Positions 8,254 to 15,955 of a DNA stretch of 36,122 bases are shown piece after piece. Under the pieces are notes generated by a model that was given only the letters and a program-made list of their open reading frames with translations, did no database searches and was not told where the DNA came from. The DNA comes from Methanospirillaceae archaeon (GTDB taxonomy: Archaea > Halobacteriota > Methanomicrobia > Methanomicrobiales > Methanospirillaceae). Made by a program: the position numbers and the translations under genes. Positions within the stretch are counted from its first letter, which is position 1; each line of letters starts with the position of its first letter. Location of the stretch: contig JAFGOM010000030.1 in assembly GCA_016926505.1 (NCBI GenBank), positions 1 to 36,122 on the forward strand. The letters are read 5' to 3'.

Positions 8254-8268
8254 AAAATATATATATTA
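8254..8268 (+). promoter_or_regulatory. TATA-box-like element upstream of the first pstS
   Basis: AAAATATATATATTATT lies about 105 bp before the pstS ATG. About 12 bp downstream is AAACTCTATAGTTT, an imperfect palindrome (6 of 7 positions paired) that could be a regulator site. Inferred by inspection only. Confidence 0.35.
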
Positions 8269-8372
8269 TTAAGCAAAACTCTATAGTTTATGATAAAACA
8301 TTTCTGACAGATATTCTATCGATAACCTGTATATTCTCTACAGCCTGATTCCATAGCGGTGAAAACCGAGTT

Positions 8373-9236
8373 ATGAAGAGAAACATGATGCGATCAAGTC
8401 ACTCCAGAATGCTGGTTTTGATTTTTGTTGCGATATTTCTTTGTGTGTGTCCTGGAACTCCTATCCAGGTACAGGCAGATAATACCGGGAGCCTGGAGAG
8501 TCTCAAAATCTCTGGATCCACGACCGTGCTGCCGGTAGCAGCAAGTGCTGCTGAATTCTTTATGGATATGCATCCTGATACTGACATTCAGGTCAGTGCC
8601 GGTGGATCCAGTGTTGGTGTCCAGTCAGTTGGAGAAGGAACTGCAGATATTGGCATGTCTTCCCGTGATCTTAAGGATGTTGAGAAAGAAAAGTACCCGG
8701 ATCTCGTTCCCCTCGTGATGGCACGAGATGGGATAGCCCTTATTGTTCATCCTTCAAACGTAGTTGACTCCCTGACAATTGATCAGGTTAAGGCGATTTA
8801 CAAGGGTGAAATTATTAACTGGAAAGATGTTGGCGGTGAAGAGAAAGAGATAGTAGTTATCGGACGGGACAGTGCATCAGGAACCAGAGAGTTTTTCCAC
8901 GAGTTTGTGATGGATAAAGAAGATTTTGTGCAGACACAACTGGAAAAAAATTCAAACGGGGCGGTTCAGTCAACCGTAGCCCAGACTCCGGGGAGTATCG
9001 GGTATGTCGGACTCGGGTATGTCGATGAGACCATAAAGCCATTATCCATTGATGACGGGACTAACACGGTTGAACCAACGGTTGAGAACGTGTTAGAAGG
9101 GCTTTACCCGGTATCCCGGTCTCTTTACATGATAACAAACGGTGAACCCGAAGGTCTTGCTGCACAATTCCTTGACTTTATTATAAGTCAGGAAGGACAG
9201 AATTTAGTCTCTGAAGAAGGATTCGTCCCTGTCTAA
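8373..9236 (+). CDS. pstS: Phosphate ABC transporter substrate-binding protein, paralogue 1
   Basis: A 287-residue PstS-type phosphate-binding protein. A signal segment covers about residues 12-35 and ends QVQADN; there is no clear lipobox with a following mature Cys, unlike its neighbour. Phosphate-contact motifs are SGSTTVLPVA (about 45-54), SAGGSSVG (about 74-81) and GRDSASGTREFF (about 163-174). The protein would sit outside the membrane and feed phosphate to the PstCA-PstB transporter encoded at 12380-15071. It is followed by a secreted Ig-like protein and a second pstS at 10183. The two pstS genes share stretches of identical DNA, including 43 bases at 8977-9019, indicating recent duplication or gene conversion. 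Confidence 0.93.
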   Translation: MKRNMMRSSHSRMLVLIFVAIFLCVCPGTPIQVQADNTGSLESLKISGSTTVLPVAASAAEFFMDMHPDTDIQVSAGGSSVGVQSVGEGTADIGMSSRDLKDVEKEKYPDLVPLVMARDGIALIVHPSNVVDSLTIDQVKAIYKGEIINWKDVGGEEKEIVVIGRDSASGTREFFHEFVMDKEDFVQTQLEKNSNGAVQSTVAQTPGSIGYVGLGYVDETIKPLSIDDGTNTVEPTVENVLEGLYPVSRSLYMITNGEPEGLAAQFLDFIISQEGQNLVSEEGFVPV

Positions 9237-9267
9237 TCAGGTGCAAAAGTAATTATTCAGGTGCAAA

Positions 9268-9813
9268 ATGAAAATTTTACTATTTATTCTGGTTGTTATC
9301 GGTATCATTCTCGTATCAGGTCAGAGCGTGGTTGCAGAAATGAGCGAGAGTCAGATTAATGGATGCAATAATCTGAAATTATCAAAACTCAGCATGGATT
9401 CTGAAGTTACTGCAGGAGATGAACTATCCTGCTCCTTTACCGTAGAAAACATGGGGGAAATGGTATCTTTAGAGACACCGATCCAGGTTACCTTCCGAAA
9501 CAAAGGGATAGTTGAGTTGTCTGATACGGTTCCTCCCATAAACCCCGGTAAAAGTTCAACCGTTACAATTGATGTTCCGATCCCGGAAGATATTTCCGGC
9601 CTTGGATCTTTCGAAGTGATTGTTGGTTCTTCTGATGTATCTCCAGAATGTTATGGATCAAGAGACACCATTGGAAATATCCTGCGTGTTTTACCTGCTG
9701 GTATGTCAGTGAAGGATTACGATAAGAAAACGACAACCAAGGTAACCAAGGTTAAAGCCACAAGTAAACAAGGGATAAAATGGAATAAAAAACCCAGCAA
9801 TAAAAAGCATTGA
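9268..9813 (+). CDS. Secreted protein with an Ig-like (CARDB-type) beta-sandwich domain
   Basis: A 181-residue protein with a signal peptide (residues 1-23, ending VVAEM). Residues about 40-140 have the alternating pattern of a CARDB or related Ig-like fold: AGDELSCSFTVENMG followed by INPGKSSTVTIDVPIP. The C-terminal 35 residues are very rich in Lys and Thr, suggesting contact with an acidic surface or S-layer glycans. Four Cys may form disulfides. The gene begins 31 bp after pstS; a short direct repeat TCAGGTGCAAAA at 9237 and 9257 provides the GGTG ribosome site. Co-transcription with pstS suggests an accessory extracellular role, but the function is unknown. Confidence 0.75.
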   Translation: MKILLFILVVIGIILVSGQSVVAEMSESQINGCNNLKLSKLSMDSEVTAGDELSCSFTVENMGEMVSLETPIQVTFRNKGIVELSDTVPPINPGKSSTVTIDVPIPEDISGLGSFEVIVGSSDVSPECYGSRDTIGNILRVLPAGMSVKDYDKKTTTKVTKVKATSKQGIKWNKKPSNKKH

Positions 9814-9987
9814 GATCGTAACACCTCAACAGGAAGCTCGATAAAAAAACCCAGATACTATCCCGATCTATAGGTGCATAATCCTGGAACCCAATTCTTC
9901 ATTTATAATTTTCATCCTATCGGTAGTACAATAGTTCTAATTAATTGTAATACCTTCCGGAAATTATTATGATTTATGGGAACCTCT

Positions 9988-10107
9988 GAGGCTGTTGCAC
10001 AAATGATTTTCATTAGTCTTATAAGGCTAATTCACAGTGTGATATCTAATATTCACACTGTTAATTTGCCTTATTGTATCGACGAATTGTATTTATGCAA
10101 CAGCCTC
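9988..10107. mobile_element. 120-bp palindromic MITE
   Basis: The ends are a perfect 12-bp inverted repeat, GAGGCTGTTGCA and TGCAACAGCCTC. The similarity between the two halves continues inward: ATAAGGCTAATTCACAGTGTGA on the left pairs with the reverse complement of TCACACTGTTAATTTGCCTTAT on the right, so nearly the whole element is one imperfect palindrome able to fold as a hairpin. CTCT stands directly outside both ends (9984-9987 and 10108-10111), a likely 4-bp target duplication; alternatively CCTCTGAG (9983-9990 and 10107-10114) is an 8-bp one. It encodes no protein and would need a transposase in trans. It sits 75 bp before the second pstS. Confidence 0.85.
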
Positions 10108-10182
10108 CTCTGAGTAACTAATAACTCTATGGAACATGGGTATGTGACCACGGTAAATGATAAAAAAGTGAGACTGAACTAT

Positions 10183-11055
10183 ATGAAGAGACAGATGATA
10201 AAAACCGGTTTTGCCGGATTGATTATAGTCTTATGTATTGCAGTACTTCTCTCTGGATGTACAGGAACTCCCGGAGAGGGAGATGTTACAAAGGCCGAGA
10301 GAACAGGGACCATCGAGAGTCTGAAGATTTCGGGTTCTACGACCGTGCTTCCGGTAGCCGCGAATGCTGCTGAAATCTTCATGGATATGCATCCGAATGC
10401 TGATATCCAGGTCAGTGCCGGGGGATCCAGTGTCGGAGTCCAGGCGGTAGGAGAAGGGACTGCTGATATCGGGATGGCTTCCCGGGATTTAAAAGACGTC
10501 GAGATAGAGAAGTACCCGGATCTCGTTCCCCGGATGATTGCACGTGACGGGATAGCCGTTATCGTTCATCCATCCAACACGGTAGACAGCTTGACTATTG
10601 ATCAGGTTAAAGCAATATACAGGGGAGAGGTAACCAACTGGAAGGATCTTGGCGGTTCTGATACCCAGATCGTAGTCATCGGACGGGACAGTGCATCAGG
10701 AACCCGGGAGTTCTTCCACGAGTTTGTGATGAAAAAAGAAGACTTTGTACAGACACAGCTTGAGAAGAACTCAAACGGAGCAGTTAAATCAACGATAGCC
10801 CAGACTCCGGGGAGTATCGGGTATGTCGGACTCGGGTACATCGATGAGACAATAAAACCGGTTTCTATCGATAACGGAACAACCACGATAGAGCCCACGG
10901 TAGAGAATGTCATATCAGGAGAGTACCCGGTTTCCCGATCTCTCTACATGATAACCAAAGGCGAGCCGACCGGACTTGCTGCTCAATTCCTTGCGTATAT
11001 CATGAGTCAGGAAGGGCAGGAACTGGTATCTGAAGAAGGTTTTGTTCCTGCGTGA
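10183..11055 (+). CDS. pstS: Phosphate ABC transporter substrate-binding lipoprotein, paralogue 2
   Basis: A 290-residue PstS. The N-terminus MKRQMIKTGFAGL leads into a hydrophobic stretch and a lipobox LLSGC, so the mature protein is predicted to be lipid-anchored. SGSTTVLPVA, SAGGSSVG and GRDSASGTREFF are the phosphate-binding loops. An in-frame ATG at 10129 would add 18 residues before the signal peptide, which is implausible; 10183 is chosen. It is very similar to the first PstS across the whole mature domain. The MITE at 9988-10107 lies immediately upstream, so the promoter is either inside the element or has been altered by it. A T-rich terminator follows. Confidence 0.93.
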   Translation: MKRQMIKTGFAGLIIVLCIAVLLSGCTGTPGEGDVTKAERTGTIESLKISGSTTVLPVAANAAEIFMDMHPNADIQVSAGGSSVGVQAVGEGTADIGMASRDLKDVEIEKYPDLVPRMIARDGIAVIVHPSNTVDSLTIDQVKAIYRGEVTNWKDLGGSDTQIVVIGRDSASGTREFFHEFVMKKEDFVQTQLEKNSNGAVKSTIAQTPGSIGYVGLGYIDETIKPVSIDNGTTTIEPTVENVISGEYPVSRSLYMITKGEPTGLAAQFLAYIMSQEGQELVSEEGFVPA

Positions 11056-11066
11056 AGAGACTCTCC

Positions 11067-11078
11067 TTTTTTCTTTTT
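11067..11078 (+). terminator. T-tract terminator after the second pstS
   Basis: TTTTTTCTTTTT begins 12 bases after the stop codon, an archaeal-type terminator placed between convergent pstS and the AbrB-PhoU gene. Confidence 0.5.
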
Positions 11079-11115
11079 GGTGTATCGGGCCCCGTTTCGG
11101 TAGTTTTTCCTGTGT

Positions 11116-12132
11116 TTATGGTGAATCATCAGAGAACATGATAGCGTAGTTGATCACGATCTCTGCAATATCTGTTGAATACTCTCCGAATCGCCTGATA
11201 CTATCTGATATTTTGCGAATCGGGAGAGCGACTTCGGTAGGCAGATGCCGTATCTCGTGGTTGATATCTGAGTACTGCTCTTCCAGGTTATGTATCAACT
11301 CGATGGTTCTGTTTGCCATCTGTGCATCATTCACAAAGAAAGATTCCAGACTTTTTTCAAATAACTTCAGTGATGATATACCTGCATTCTGGATCATCTG
11401 TAACAGGTCTTCTCCTGCCTCCTCCTTTGAGATCAGTTTACTATTCCAGGCAATCCTGACTGCATGATCTCCGACACGCTCCAGAATCCGGCTTATCAGG
11501 TAATGAGGCATTACATGCGATATGGTGGTATCCATCTTTCGTGCAAGATAGATATTGTTCATGATCATGTTATTCTGCCTGCTGATGAGCCAGAACAGCC
11601 GGTCTATGTCATTATCACGGGCAATTACATCATCTGCCGTGTCATGGTTCCCGGTAATGAGTGCTTCCATGGAATCCTTGTGCATCTCTTTTACCAGAAC
11701 AAACATGCGTTTGAGTGAGTTTTTAAATGGTAATTCAAGGGGATTGAGAAGGTCTTTTAGGAGTATCATTGTTTCAGTCTCTTCAATCACCTCAGGACCG
11801 ATTACCATCGAGGTGAATTCCCTGATCTTTACTTTAAGTTTTAAGGGAATACCATCCTCCCCTCGGATAATTATGGTACTAAATCCTGCAATATATGTCC
11901 CGATTAGCATCCGCAAAAAGTAGGTGGGATCAGTCGTCTCCTTAATCTTAATGGTTTTTATCCGTTCGATCTTCTCTTCCGAGATATTTTTTGTAATAAT
12001 AAGGGTACCGTTCTGTTCTTCTACAATACCCAGGGGATCATTCTTCCTGATACCAAGAGATTCTATCCATGATTTGGGAAGGGTCAGAACATATGATGAC
12101 CCTCCTGTCATCTGTATTCGTCTGATATCCAT
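11116..12132 (-). CDS. AbrB/SpoVT-PhoU fusion, phosphate uptake regulator
   Basis: A 338-residue protein. Residues 1-50 form a swapped-hairpin AbrB/SpoVT DNA-binding domain (MDIRRIQMTGGSSYVLTLPK, then a beta hairpin ending LIITKN). Residues about 115-330 are helical with PhoU features, including RDNDIDRLFWLI and ISRILERVGDHAVRIAWN. Such fusions in archaea are considered regulators of phosphate uptake genes; PhoU domains bind metals and sense the state of Pst. It is transcribed away from pstCA-pstB-phoU and towards pstS, sharing its upstream region with the permease gene. Two nearby palindromes (12146-12157 and 12166-12175) just before its ATG are candidate sites for its own AbrB domain. Confidence 0.9.
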   Translation of the reverse strand: MDIRRIQMTGGSSYVLTLPKSWIESLGIRKNDPLGIVEEQNGTLIITKNISEEKIERIKTIKIKETTDPTYFLRMLIGTYIAGFSTIIIRGEDGIPLKLKVKIREFTSMVIGPEVIEETETMILLKDLLNPLELPFKNSLKRMFVLVKEMHKDSMEALITGNHDTADDVIARDNDIDRLFWLISRQNNMIMNNIYLARKMDTTISHVMPHYLISRILERVGDHAVRIAWNSKLISKEEAGEDLLQMIQNAGISSLKLFEKSLESFFVNDAQMANRTIELIHNLEEQYSDINHEIRHLPTEVALPIRKISDSIRRFGEYSTDIAEIVINYAIMFSDDSP

Positions 12133-12145
12133 GTTATCATTCCAC

Positions 12146-12175
12146 TCTCTATAGAGAATGTACTAATCTATAGAT
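12146..12175. promoter_or_regulatory. Paired palindromes, candidate operator in the phoU-pstCA divergent region
   Basis: TCTCTATAGAGA (12146-12157) is a perfect 12-bp palindrome and ATCTATAGAT (12166-12175) a perfect 10-bp palindrome. Both share the core CTATAG and their centres are 19 bp apart, two helical turns. They begin 14 bp upstream of the minus-strand AbrB-PhoU ATG, where a regulator could block its own promoter and affect pstCA. Confidence 0.4.
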
Positions 12176-12294
12176 AGATGAGAATTCTATTTAAAATATA
12201 GCATCTCTTCTTTTTCTATTGAAAAATACTATCCCTTCCCTTGGCATACACCTCTGGAATAGCAGCGTTTGTAGATCGAGGTACTAATGCATAC

Positions 12295-12304
12295 TTTTAT
12301 ATAC
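12295..12304 (+). promoter_or_regulatory. TATA-box-like element for the pstCA-pstB-phoU operon
   Basis: TTTTATATAC lies about 76 bp before the pstCA ATG at 12380, in an otherwise less AT-rich stretch. It resembles the archaeal TATA consensus. Confidence 0.35.
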
Positions 12305-12379
12305 TATGATGAATGTTGTAGGTATAATCGGAATGAATTGCACTGATCTTTGATCCCCGTATACCATGGAAATTGTATC

Positions 12380-14308
12380 ATGAAACACCAGACTTTTTTG
12401 CAGGTAAAAGATGCTGGTATCACAAAGATCTGGTTTTTGTGTGCCTTATTCTCTGTTGTTGCGATCTTTTTTATTCTTGGGTTCCTGTTGTATGATGCCG
12501 CTCCGGCCTTTTTCGATATCGGTCTTTTAGCAATTCTTACCGGAATGAAATGGGATCCGACTGCTTTTATCCCGAAATATGGTACTTTCCCCCTCATTAT
12601 CGGAACATTACTCGTAACACTCGGATCCATGGTCATTGCCATCCCCCTCGGAATCGGTAGTGCGGTGTATATCTCTGAACTTGCATCCCCCCGGTTAAAG
12701 AAGATCTTAAAACCGGCTGTTGAACTGCTTGCCGGAGTTCCTTCTGTTGTATATGGATTTTTTGGTCTTGTTGTCCTTGTGCAATGGATCCAGGTCAGTT
12801 TTGATGTCGTCAGCGGAGAGACAGTCCTTGCCGGGTCGATACTCCTCGGGATCATGGCCCTTCCGACGATTATCAGTGTTTCAGAGGATGCAATCAGTTC
12901 AGTTCCCCGGTTTTACAAGGAGGGTTCTTTAGCCCTTGGTGCCACCCACTGGCAGACGATATCGCGCATCCTTGTTCCTTCAGCGTTATCAGGGATTACC
13001 GCCGCAATAATCCTCGGAATTGGCCGGGCGGTCGGAGAGACGATGGCAGTGATGATGGTTACCGGTAACGCAGCAGTTATTCCTGATCCCATCTGGAACA
13101 TTCTCTCACCGGTACGAACTCTCACCGGAACGTTAGGGATAGAGATGGGGGAGGTGGCAATCGGATCACTTCATTACCATGCACTCTTTGCCGTTGCCGT
13201 GATCTTACTTGCGATAACCCTTCTCATCAATATCACTGCAACGGTTATCCTTGCACGAATCAAGGAGAAGCAGATGGGAGCTGGTTCTGCACGAAACCGG
13301 GGATTGATGCTGGTCGTATTGAGCAGTTCTATCGAGCGGATTCGACCCTATCTCTGGCTGATTCCGGTTCTCCTGTTCATTTTATTCTTTTACGCGGTTT
13401 TTGGATGGGTGGGCCTCTTTTACAGCTCGGTCCTGCTGCTCCTGTACTTCAACAGCACCCGTATTCTCTCCCAACAATGGGTTCAGCGAATCGTTTTTTC
13501 CCTGCTGTTGCTTGTTATGGTGACGGTTATCGGGATATTAGGAGTAATTCTCTATGATATCTTCTCAAACGGCCTGCCTTACGTCACCATTTCGTTTCTG
13601 ACAGAATATCCGGTCTCACTTGGCAGGGGGGGCGGGATATATCCTGCCATCATCGGAACCATTTACCTTGTCGCGGGAGCGATCCTCATTGCTCTTCCCC
13701 TGGGTGTCGGATCCGCGATATACCTTACCGAGTACACGAAGGAGAATGCACTCTCTAAATTAATCCGAACAGCAACCGATCTGTTAAACGGGACACCTTC
13801 GATTGTTTTCGGTCTTTTCGGGTTTACATTTCTTGTTCTCTATCTCAACTGGGGAGTCTGTATGCTCGCAGGCCAGGTAACCCTTGCACTGATGGTCCTT
13901 CCCACCCTTATCAGGACAACCGAGGAGGCACTGCGTTCTGTTCCTTCTGCTCTCCGTGAGGGATCCTTAGCCCTCGGTGCCACGAAATGGCAGACCATCT
14001 ACCGGGTTGTACTTCCCCTGTCAGTTCCCGGTATCATCACCGGTTCGATCCTCTCAATCGGGCGGGCCGCAGGAGAGACTGCCCCCATCATGTTTACCGC
14101 AGTTGTATTCAGCAGGCGGTATCTACCGGATTCTGTTTTTGATCCGGTGATGGCTCTTCCCTATCATCTCTTTGTCCTGGCTACCAATGTTCCGGGAGCG
14201 ACCCATAATCAATATGCAACGGCAGTCGTGCTGCTTCTCCTCGTTATCCTCATCTATGCAGTCGCGATTCTTATCAGGAATCACTTTACATCAACCATAC
14301 GGTGGTAA
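12380..14308 (+). CDS. pstCA: Fused phosphate permease PstC-PstA
   Basis: A 642-residue membrane protein formed by the two Pst permease subunits in one chain. The first half (residues about 1-310) is PstC-like, with MetI-type helices and the EAA coupling motif [14 protein letters not shown]. The second half (about 320-642) is PstA-like with a matching [14 protein letters not shown]. Extra helices in the linker around 320-390 allow both halves to keep the correct topology. It forms the phosphate channel and contacts PstB through the two EAA loops. A TTG ten codons upstream is possible, but the ATG at 12380 begins a more natural cytoplasmic N-terminus. The stop is one base before the pstB ATG. 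In most genomes pstC and pstA are separate genes. Confidence 0.92.
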   Translation: MKHQTFLQVKDAGITKIWFLCALFSVVAIFFILGFLLYDAAPAFFDIGLLAILTGMKWDPTAFIPKYGTFPLIIGTLLVTLGSMVIAIPLGIGSAVYISELASPRLKKILKPAVELLAGVPSVVYGFFGLVVLVQWIQVSFDVVSGETVLAGSILLGIMALPTIISVSEDAISSVPRFYKEGSLALGATHWQTISRILVPSALSGITAAIILGIGRAVGETMAVMMVTGNAAVIPDPIWNILSPVRTLTGTLGIEMGEVAIGSLHYHALFAVAVILLAITLLINITATVILARIKEKQMGAGSARNRGLMLVVLSSSIERIRPYLWLIPVLLFILFFYAVFGWVGLFYSSVLLLLYFNSTRILSQQWVQRIVFSLLLLVMVTVIGILGVILYDIFSNGLPYVTISFLTEYPVSLGRGGGIYPAIIGTIYLVAGAILIALPLGVGSAIYLTEYTKENALSKLIRTATDLLNGTPSIVFGLFGFTFLVLYLNWGVCMLAGQVTLALMVLPTLIRTTEEALRSVPSALREGSLALGATKWQTIYRVVLPLSVPGIITGSILSIGRAAGETAPIMFTAVVFSRRYLPDSVFDPVMALPYHLFVLATNVPGATHNQYATAVVLLLLVILIYAVAILIRNHFTSTIRW

Positions 14309-14309
14309 C

Positions 14310-15071
14310 ATGTTGTCTGATCCAATTCTCATTACAAAAAACCTGAACCTCTGGTACGGGACAAACCATGCATTAAAGGATATTACGATGGAATTGCCTG
14401 ATAAAAAGACCACAGCATTTATCGGTCCTTCCGGATGCGGGAAATCAACCCTTATCCGCTGTTTTAACCGGATGAACGATCTCGTGGATCCCTGCAATAT
14501 TACCGGCTCTATCTCCTACCACGGGCGTGAACTGTATGGACCTGACTGTGATCCGGTTGAGATCAGGATGAAGATCGGGATGGTTTTTCAGAAACCAAAC
14601 CCGTTTCCCAAATCTATCTATGAAAATGTTGCCTTCGGACCGCGTGTCCATGGCATTAAGGATAAATGTACCCTCGATCAAATCGTGAAAGAGTCCCTCA
14701 CGAAGGCAGCCCTCTGGGATGAGGTCTGTGACCGGCTTTCTGATTCAGCACTCGGATTGTCAGGCGGGCAACAGCAGAGGCTCTGTATCGCCCGAACCCT
14801 GGCAGTCAATCCTGAGATCATCTTAATGGATGAACCATGCAGTGCCCTTGATCCAATAGCAACCGCAAAGATAGAAGATTTAATTGACGTTTTAAAACAG
14901 GATTACTGTGTCATTATCGTAACCCACAGTATGTCACAGGCATCACGGGTGAGTGATTATACTGCCTTTATGTACTTAGGAGAGCTGATTGAGTATGGAG
15001 AGACCAGTCAGATATTTGAGAATCCCACCGTGGAACTGACTGAAAATTACATCACGGGACGATTTGGATAA
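14310..15071 (+). CDS. pstB: Phosphate ABC transporter ATP-binding protein
   Basis: A 253-residue PstB. Walker [10 protein letters not shown] is at 39-47, the Q-loop is [10 protein letters not shown] (91-100), the signature LSGGQQQR is at 150-157, Walker B ILMDEP at 171-176 and the switch His in IIVTHS. The [13 protein letters not shown] segment is characteristic of PstB rather than other ABC ATPases. It hydrolyses ATP to drive the PstCA channel from the cytoplasmic face. The ATG at 14310 follows the pstCA stop by one base, with GGTGGT as ribosome site; an open frame from 14172 inside pstCA is not used. Confidence 0.96.
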   Translation: MLSDPILITKNLNLWYGTNHALKDITMELPDKKTTAFIGPSGCGKSTLIRCFNRMNDLVDPCNITGSISYHGRELYGPDCDPVEIRMKIGMVFQKPNPFPKSIYENVAFGPRVHGIKDKCTLDQIVKESLTKAALWDEVCDRLSDSALGLSGGQQQRLCIARTLAVNPEIILMDEPCSALDPIATAKIEDLIDVLKQDYCVIIVTHSMSQASRVSDYTAFMYLGELIEYGETSQIFENPTVELTENYITGRFG

Positions 15072-15083
15072 GGGGGAATATAC

Positions 15084-15734
15084 ATGCATGACAAAATGCG
15101 GACTGAGATGGCAGCGATTCACTCGTCTGTTTCAGAGATGGGTGAATATGCACTGGTGATGCTGACTGAGTCACTGGAGGCCCTGGAAAAGAATGATAAA
15201 CAGATGGCTCTTTCTGTTATCCAGAAGAATCCATCATTAACGACCCAGTACCAGGCACTTGAGGAGGAGATGTTCCGGTTTATTGCTATTTACCAGCCGG
15301 TAGCAAAGGATATGCGAAAAATGGTCTGCTCTATCCGTTTGATCTATAATTTTGAACGGATTGGCAGGATGGGAAAGGATATTGCCAGGATGATCATCAA
15401 CTTCCCTGACGTGGATCACCGGTCACACGAAAAGAGTATCAGGAAAATGGGAGAAGTGGTTACGAACATGATCGCTGACTGCACTGTTGCATACCAGAAG
15501 GAGGAGTGTGATCTTATCCTGGAGATGTATAAAAGGGATGATATCGTGGACTCATTGTATGAGATTGTCGTTGAAGAGACTATCAGGTGGATGGTAAAGG
15601 AACGGGAGATGATCCCGGTGGGTGCTTCGTATCTTATTATTGCACGGTTACTCGAGCGGTGCGGTGATCAGGCCTGCAATATTGCAGAGATGGTCAGGTA
15701 CATGATATCAGGGCAGCGGCCTCTGGTTACTTAA
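15084..15734 (+). CDS. phoU: Phosphate transport system regulator PhoU
   Basis: A 216-residue PhoU made of two three-helix repeats. Metal-binding and family patterns include YNFERIGRMGKDIARM (about residues 90-105) and LLERCGDQACNIAEMVRY (about 188-205). It is last in the pstCA-pstB-phoU operon, 12 bp after pstB, with AAGGGGG as ribosome site. PhoU restrains Pst activity when phosphate is plentiful and, in bacteria, links Pst to a PhoR kinase; no PhoR/PhoB pair is visible here, so signalling may instead run through the AbrB-PhoU protein at 11116-12132. Confidence 0.93.
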   Translation: MHDKMRTEMAAIHSSVSEMGEYALVMLTESLEALEKNDKQMALSVIQKNPSLTTQYQALEEEMFRFIAIYQPVAKDMRKMVCSIRLIYNFERIGRMGKDIARMIINFPDVDHRSHEKSIRKMGEVVTNMIADCTVAYQKEECDLILEMYKRDDIVDSLYEIVVEETIRWMVKEREMIPVGASYLIIARLLERCGDQACNIAEMVRYMISGQRPLVT

Positions 15735-15955
15735 AACCAGTATCCCTCTTATATCCCTAAAATACCAACGGCCTCTAATGAATGTGTGATATCATTAATC
15801 TCAATTGTTGTGCTCTCAAGGAACGTTCATCGTAACAGACCGGGTTTTTAATATGCTCATTGGAATAATCTTTTTTCAAACAACCTGATAATGAGTGAGT
15901 AACAATCTTTGCGTACCGTTATACCATATTGGTCCCCTCGAGCGGAAGAAAATTT

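Larger units (their letters stand above)
7631..8372. other. Intergenic region with an IS-like end and a startless open frame
   Basis: This 740-bp AT-rich region has three things. An IS-end-like sequence TTTGTGCAACAGCCTCT (7965-7981) matches the terminal repeat of the MITE at 9988-10107, but no partner end is seen. An open frame without start codon runs 8044-8241. Finally there is a strong TATA-like run near 8254-8268 ahead of pstS. No complete gene was found. Confidence 0.45.

Noticed and set aside
12304-12855. Minus-strand open frame opposite pstCA
   Set aside because: No domain, and it overlaps a strongly supported membrane protein gene.
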